9,732 nt of DNA from Verrucomicrobiota bacterium (GTDB lineage Bacteria; Verrucomicrobiota; Verrucomicrobiia; Opitutales; Opitutaceae): NCBI GenBank assembly GCA_023447015.1, contig JAEXPG010000261.1, positions 1 through 9,732 of the forward strand. The letters run 5' to 3'. Position 1 is the stretch's first letter; each line of letters opens with the position of its first letter. Of the stretch, positions 7,281 to 9,732 are shown one piece after another. A model generated the notes under the pieces. That model did not search any database and was not told the DNA's origin. It saw only the letters and a list, made by a program, of their open reading frames with translations. The position numbers and the translations under genes were made by a program.

Positions 7281-8714
7281 ATGTCGCACGCCAAACCGAC
7301 CGCTCTCCTGCAACACCGCCTCGGTGCCCGCGTTGTCCGTACCGACGAGGCTTCGCGCTTCGCCGGCTCGTTCGACGGCAGCAAGATCGCCTTCGACTGC
7401 GACGCCGTGGTCCGCGTGCGCAAGGACGCCGATGTCGGGGTGGTGCTGGCGCTGGCCAACGAGCACTGCGTGCCGGTCACGGTGCGCGGCGGCGGCACGT
7501 CGCTGACCGGATCGGCGTCGCCGCGCTTTGGCGGCTGGGTGATCGATCTCTCGCGGCTCGCGAAGATCCGGATCGACGCCGCGGCCGGACTCGCGGTCGT
7601 GCAGGCCGGAGCGAAGGTCGGCGACGTGCAGCGCGCGGCGGCGGCGGCCGGCTGGTTCTACCCGCCGGACCCGTCGTCGAAGGAGCACAGCACGATCGGA
7701 GGCAACATCGCCTGCAACGCCGGCGGCATGCACGGCGGCAAGTACGGGGTGACGCGCGACTACGTGCTCAGCCTGTCCGGCTATCTGCCCACCGGCGAAC
7801 GCGTGCAGTGGGCCGGCGAGTTCAAGAAATGGTCGGCCGGTTTCAATCTCCGCGACCTGTGGATCGGCAGCGAGGGCTGCCTCGGCATCGTGACCGAGGC
7901 GGTGCTGAAGCTGATCCCGGCGCCGGCGGAGCGGTGGACGTTGCTGGCGGCGTTCAAGGACGAGGCCGCGGCGTTCGCGGCGGCGCAGGCCCTGATCGCG
8001 GCGCGCGTGCAGCCGGCGATCCTGGAGTTTCTCGACCGCGCATCCGTCGGGTGCGCCGAGAGCGCGACCGGCAAGGCGGTGTTCGCGGAGGCGCCGAAGA
8101 AGCCGGTGCTGCTGCTCGAATTCGCGGGCACCTCGGCCGAGGTGGCCGAGCAGAAGAAGACGGCTCTTGCTTGGGCCGACGAGCACGCGGTGGTGTCGCG
8201 CGCGGCCCGCAGCCGCGACGAGGCGGAGGAACTTTGGGCAGTGCGGCGCAAGTGCTCGCCCGCGATGTTCGCCCTCGGAGACAGCAAGCTCAACGAGGAC
8301 ATCGTGCTGCCGCTGAAGAGCTACGCGGCGTTCGGCGAATTTCTCGAGACGCTCAAGCGACGGCACCGCCTCGCCATGCCGACCTTCGGCCATCTCGGCG
8401 ACGGCAACCTGCACGTGAACATCATGTACCACCGGGCCGACAAGCGGGAGTGCCGCGCGGCGGTGCGGGCGGTCGAGCAGCTCATGCGCGGCGTGAAGCG
8501 CCTTGGCGGCGCGATCTCCGGCGAGCACGGCATCGGCCTGGCGAAGACGCCGTTCCTCGCGCTCGAGCACACGAAGCCGGCGATTCGCGCGATGATCGCC
8601 GTGAAGCAGGCGCTCGACCCGAACGCCATCATGAATCCCGGCAAGATCTTCACGCGTTTCGAAGTCTGGAAGCACAAGCGGGTCGAGGTCGTGCTGCCGT
8701 GGGACCACAAGTGA
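7281..8714 (+). CDS. GlcD-type FAD-linked 2-hydroxyacid oxidase/dehydrogenase
   Basis: 477 residues, the usual length for the FAD_binding_4 plus FAD-oxidase_C family (GlcD, D-lactate dehydrogenase, D-2-hydroxyglutarate dehydrogenase relatives). FAD-domain motifs in order: RGGGTSLTG (69-77), PPDPSS (128-133), GGNIACNAGG (140-149), KYG (154-156) and GSEGCLGI (196-203; a Thr is more usual where C200 stands). The C-terminal substrate domain has NEDIVLP (338-344), GHLGDGNLHVN (370-380), SGEHGIG (413-419) and LDPNAIMNPGKIF (445-457). These contain the His and acidic residues that line the active site in the family. Such enzymes oxidise glycolate, D-lactate or similar acids and hand electrons to the respiratory chain. 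There is no Fe-S domain and no glcE or glcF beside it, so the substrate cannot be assigned and glcD is not claimed. AAGG at 7267-7270 is a weak ribosome site for ATG 7281. The 81-bp gap after the kinase holds a hairpin but no clear terminator, so read-through is possible. Confidence 0.9.
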   Translation: MSHAKPTALLQHRLGARVVRTDEASRFAGSFDGSKIAFDCDAVVRVRKDADVGVVLALANEHCVPVTVRGGGTSLTGSASPRFGGWVIDLSRLAKIRIDAAAGLAVVQAGAKVGDVQRAAAAAGWFYPPDPSSKEHSTIGGNIACNAGGMHGGKYGVTRDYVLSLSGYLPTGERVQWAGEFKKWSAGFNLRDLWIGSEGCLGIVTEAVLKLIPAPAERWTLLAAFKDEAAAFAAAQALIAARVQPAILEFLDRASVGCAESATGKAVFAEAPKKPVLLLEFAGTSAEVAEQKKTALAWADEHAVVSRAARSRDEAEELWAVRRKCSPAMFALGDSKLNEDIVLPLKSYAAFGEFLETLKRRHRLAMPTFGHLGDGNLHVNIMYHRADKRECRAAVRAVEQLMRGVKRLGGAISGEHGIGLAKTPFLALEHTKPAIRAMIAVKQALDPNAIMNPGKIFTRFEVWKHKRVEVVLPWDHK

Positions 8715-8727
8715 GGGTTGCTCGCTT

Positions 8728-9390
8728 ATGACATTGGCGACACTCCGGAGGAAGGCGCGGAATGGTACGCTTGAGGTGGAAGATATCCTCAACGCGGCGG
8801 TGGCCCGATGCGAAGGCCTAGCTGACGAGTTGGAGGTGATGTGTGTCTCATGCGGTTGGACCAATGACGGAGGGATGTCGGGAAACGGATCTCGGCTGAT
8901 CCCGTTCCGAAAATGGGCAGCGGTTGCGATCGCGTACTCCCGTGGCGGCTGGCAAGCGCTCGTCGAGCTCCTGCGAACGTCCCCTGATATGCATTCCTTC
9001 GTCTACGGGCTGCTCGAGGAGGCTCACGACCCCGGCTCTCTTTCAGTAATCATCAGGGGCGACGGTGCGGTTCTGGCTGATCCAAGCGTCGATCGCCAGC
9101 GAGCCCATCGGATTGCGAGAGCAGTGAATCTGCTTCTGTCGTTCCCTCCGTGGATCGAAATTCTGGAGCAGGATCGGGTTACCCTGTGCGCGTTTCTTCA
9201 CCAACTTGTTCCTCTTTGCTCGCAGGATAATGAACGAGCTTGTGCGATCCTCGCGCTGCGGGGCGTCGGTGACGCCGATTCGTTGAAGTTGCTTGGGACC
9301 GAGAAAGTGCTCGGCGGCCCATGGGCCGACACGATCAAGGTCACGACCCGCTCGATCCGGAAACGATTGCGGCTAAACGCGGCATCCTGA
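8728..9390 (+). CDS. Uncharacterised protein, predicted mostly helical
   Basis: 220 residues, family not recognised. There is no signal peptide or membrane segment, so it is probably cytoplasmic. It looks mostly alpha-helical, with amphipathic stretches around 60-100 and 125-200. Residues 173-190 (CAILALRGVGDADSLKLL) look like one HEAT-type helical hairpin, which would suggest a protein-binding scaffold, but one unit is not enough to assign it. The C-terminus is basic (RSIRKRLRL). Cys39 and Cys42 form a CxxC without a second pair, so a zinc site is not supported. GAGGG at 8713-8717 is a reasonable ribosome site, and it overlaps the previous stop. The gap of 13 bp to the oxidase gene implies co-transcription. 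Base and codon use differ from the neighbours: CTA, AGA, GGA, TCT and TTG codons are more frequent and third-position GC is visibly lower, suggesting recent acquisition or weak expression. Confidence 0.75.
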   Translation: MTLATLRRKARNGTLEVEDILNAAVARCEGLADELEVMCVSCGWTNDGGMSGNGSRLIPFRKWAAVAIAYSRGGWQALVELLRTSPDMHSFVYGLLEEAHDPGSLSVIIRGDGAVLADPSVDRQRAHRIARAVNLLLSFPPWIEILEQDRVTLCAFLHQLVPLCSQDNERACAILALRGVGDADSLKLLGTEKVLGGPWADTIKVTTRSIRKRLRLNAAS

Positions 9391-9475
9391 AGCGACGCCG
9401 CCACGGCGAGAGGGCGGGCGACTCTCATTGGTGAGCGGCGCACCGGACCGCCCCGCCGGGCGTGGCAAGCCCCAG

Positions 9476-9520
9476 TTCTTCACAGGGGATTGGGAGCAAC
9501 TTCGGAGTTCCTGTGAATAA
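9476..9520. promoter_or_regulatory. Inverted pair of DnaA-box-like sites upstream of smc
   Basis: TTCTTCACAGG (9476-9486) and CCTGTGAATAA (9510-9520) are inverted copies matching at 10 of 11 positions, separated by 23 nt. The right arm read on the minus strand begins TTATTCACA, which fits the DnaA-box consensus TTATNCACA. The left arm begins TTCTTCACA, one base off. It lies 65 bp before the smc start. It could be a regulator operator, a DnaA site or an RNA hairpin; the sequence does not decide. Confidence 0.4.
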
Positions 9521-9534
9521 GTTTTCGGAGTTCC
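9501..9534. repeat. 11-bp direct repeat TTCGGAGTTCC upstream of smc
   Basis: Identical copies lie at 9501-9511 and 9524-9534, a period of 23 bp. The first copy overlaps the right arm of the inverted DnaA-box-like pair by two bases, and the second begins three bases after it. A weak promoter can be drawn here (TTGGGA at 9490-9495, 18-bp spacer, TGAATA at 9514-9519) but is not convincing. Confidence 0.4.
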
Positions 9535-9584
9535 CCATTGCGGGGCGGAGGGGCGGACCTTGAATCGCGGGCCACGTTTCTCGC

Positions 9585-9732
9585 ATGTACCTCAAGGCCC
9601 TCAAGCTGCACGGTTTTAAGAGCTTCGCCGACCCGACCGAACTTCGCTTCGAGCCGGGCGTCACCGTCATCGTCGGGCCCAACGGCTGCGGCAAAAGCAA
9701 CATCGCGGACTCGATCCGCTGGGTGCTGGGCG
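9585..9732 (+). CDS. smc: Chromosome segregation ATPase SMC, N-terminus (3' partial)
   Basis: The first 49 codons are present and the gene runs off the right edge. The protein opens MYLKALKLHGFKSFAD, the signature start of bacterial SMC, followed by GVTVIVGPNGCGKSN with the Walker A P-loop GPNGCGKS at residues 32-39, then the DSIRWVLG helix. SMC is the long coiled-coil ABC-type ATPase that, with ScpA and ScpB, forms the bacterial condensin. RecN, RecF and SbcC share a P-loop but not this opening sequence. ATG 9585 has no Shine-Dalgarno (CACGTTTCTCGC precedes it). The 194-bp gap to the previous gene suggests its own promoter. Confidence 0.93.
   Translation, partial: MYLKALKLHGFKSFADPTELRFEPGVTVIVGPNGCGKSNIADSIRWVLG

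Noticed and set aside
7238..8731. A 497-codon plus-strand frame overlapping the FAD oxidase gene
   Set aside because: The product is Arg/Gly-rich with no domain, whereas the overlapping frame contains every motif of the oxidase family.
3852..8864. A minus-strand frame open for 1670 codons across the kinase and oxidase genes
   Set aside because: It is antisense to two well-supported genes that share one reading-frame register. Its product is a His/Arg/Gln-rich shadow with no domain character, and such frames are expected where TTA, CTA and TCA codons are rare in GC-rich genes.
3893..9396. The 13-mer ATCCTGAAGCGAC occurs at the ends of two genes (3893-3905 and 9384-9396), including both stop codons
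   Set aside because: About one 13-mer coincidence is expected in a window of this size, the flanks share nothing, and no inverted partner or target duplication is seen. I do not treat it as an attachment site.
9425..9703. A 92-codon minus-strand frame over the smc start
   Set aside because: It overlaps the unmistakable SMC N-terminus and Walker A on the plus strand.

Overview
The window is high-GC bacterial DNA, most plausibly from the Verrucomicrobiota (Opitutaceae or close kin). The taxonomic clue is a TonB-box/plug sequence style (VLSPFEV / VLTPFEV ... TLAGTR ... SVVT.EFL) that I associate with the very numerous TonB-dependent receptors of that family. Weak Shine-Dalgarno sites and an A/C-rich leader fit the same group. 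This placement is recognition from memory, not a search. All genes I support lie on the + strand.

Left part (1-3899): two envelope proteins that are not TonB receptors each carry a piece of a receptor plug. The first, cut by the left edge, reads vWA domain - linker - TonB-box/partial plug - TPR-like helices - DUF2135 (YfaP-like) and ends at a good hairpin terminator. The second has an unusually long N-terminal leader and signal peptide, the same plug piece, then an uncharacterised C-terminal domain of about 200 residues. Its upstream region holds three CTGACAA heptamers spaced 22 and 21 bp apart. The reuse of a receptor fragment by two neighbouring, otherwise unrelated proteins is the most interesting feature here.

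Middle part (3900-8714): a 363-bp intergenic region with a strong terminator hairpin and smaller repeats leads into a membrane-anchored hybrid histidine kinase (two TM segments, four PAS domains, HisKA, HATPase, C-terminal receiver). After a cluster of inverted repeats at its stop codon comes a GlcD-type FAD-linked 2-hydroxyacid oxidase/dehydrogenase.

Right part (8715-9732): 13 bp after the FAD enzyme lies a 220-residue protein I do not recognise, with codon use unlike its neighbours. A 194-bp intergenic region with an inverted pair of DnaA-box-like sequences and an 11-bp direct repeat precedes the start of smc, whose Walker A motif is visible before the window ends.

The kinase, oxidase and smc look like ordinary chromosomal genes. 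The two plug-bearing proteins may act together in the cell envelope, but that link is inferred from the shared module and adjacency alone. I see no tRNA, rRNA, CRISPR array or transposase.
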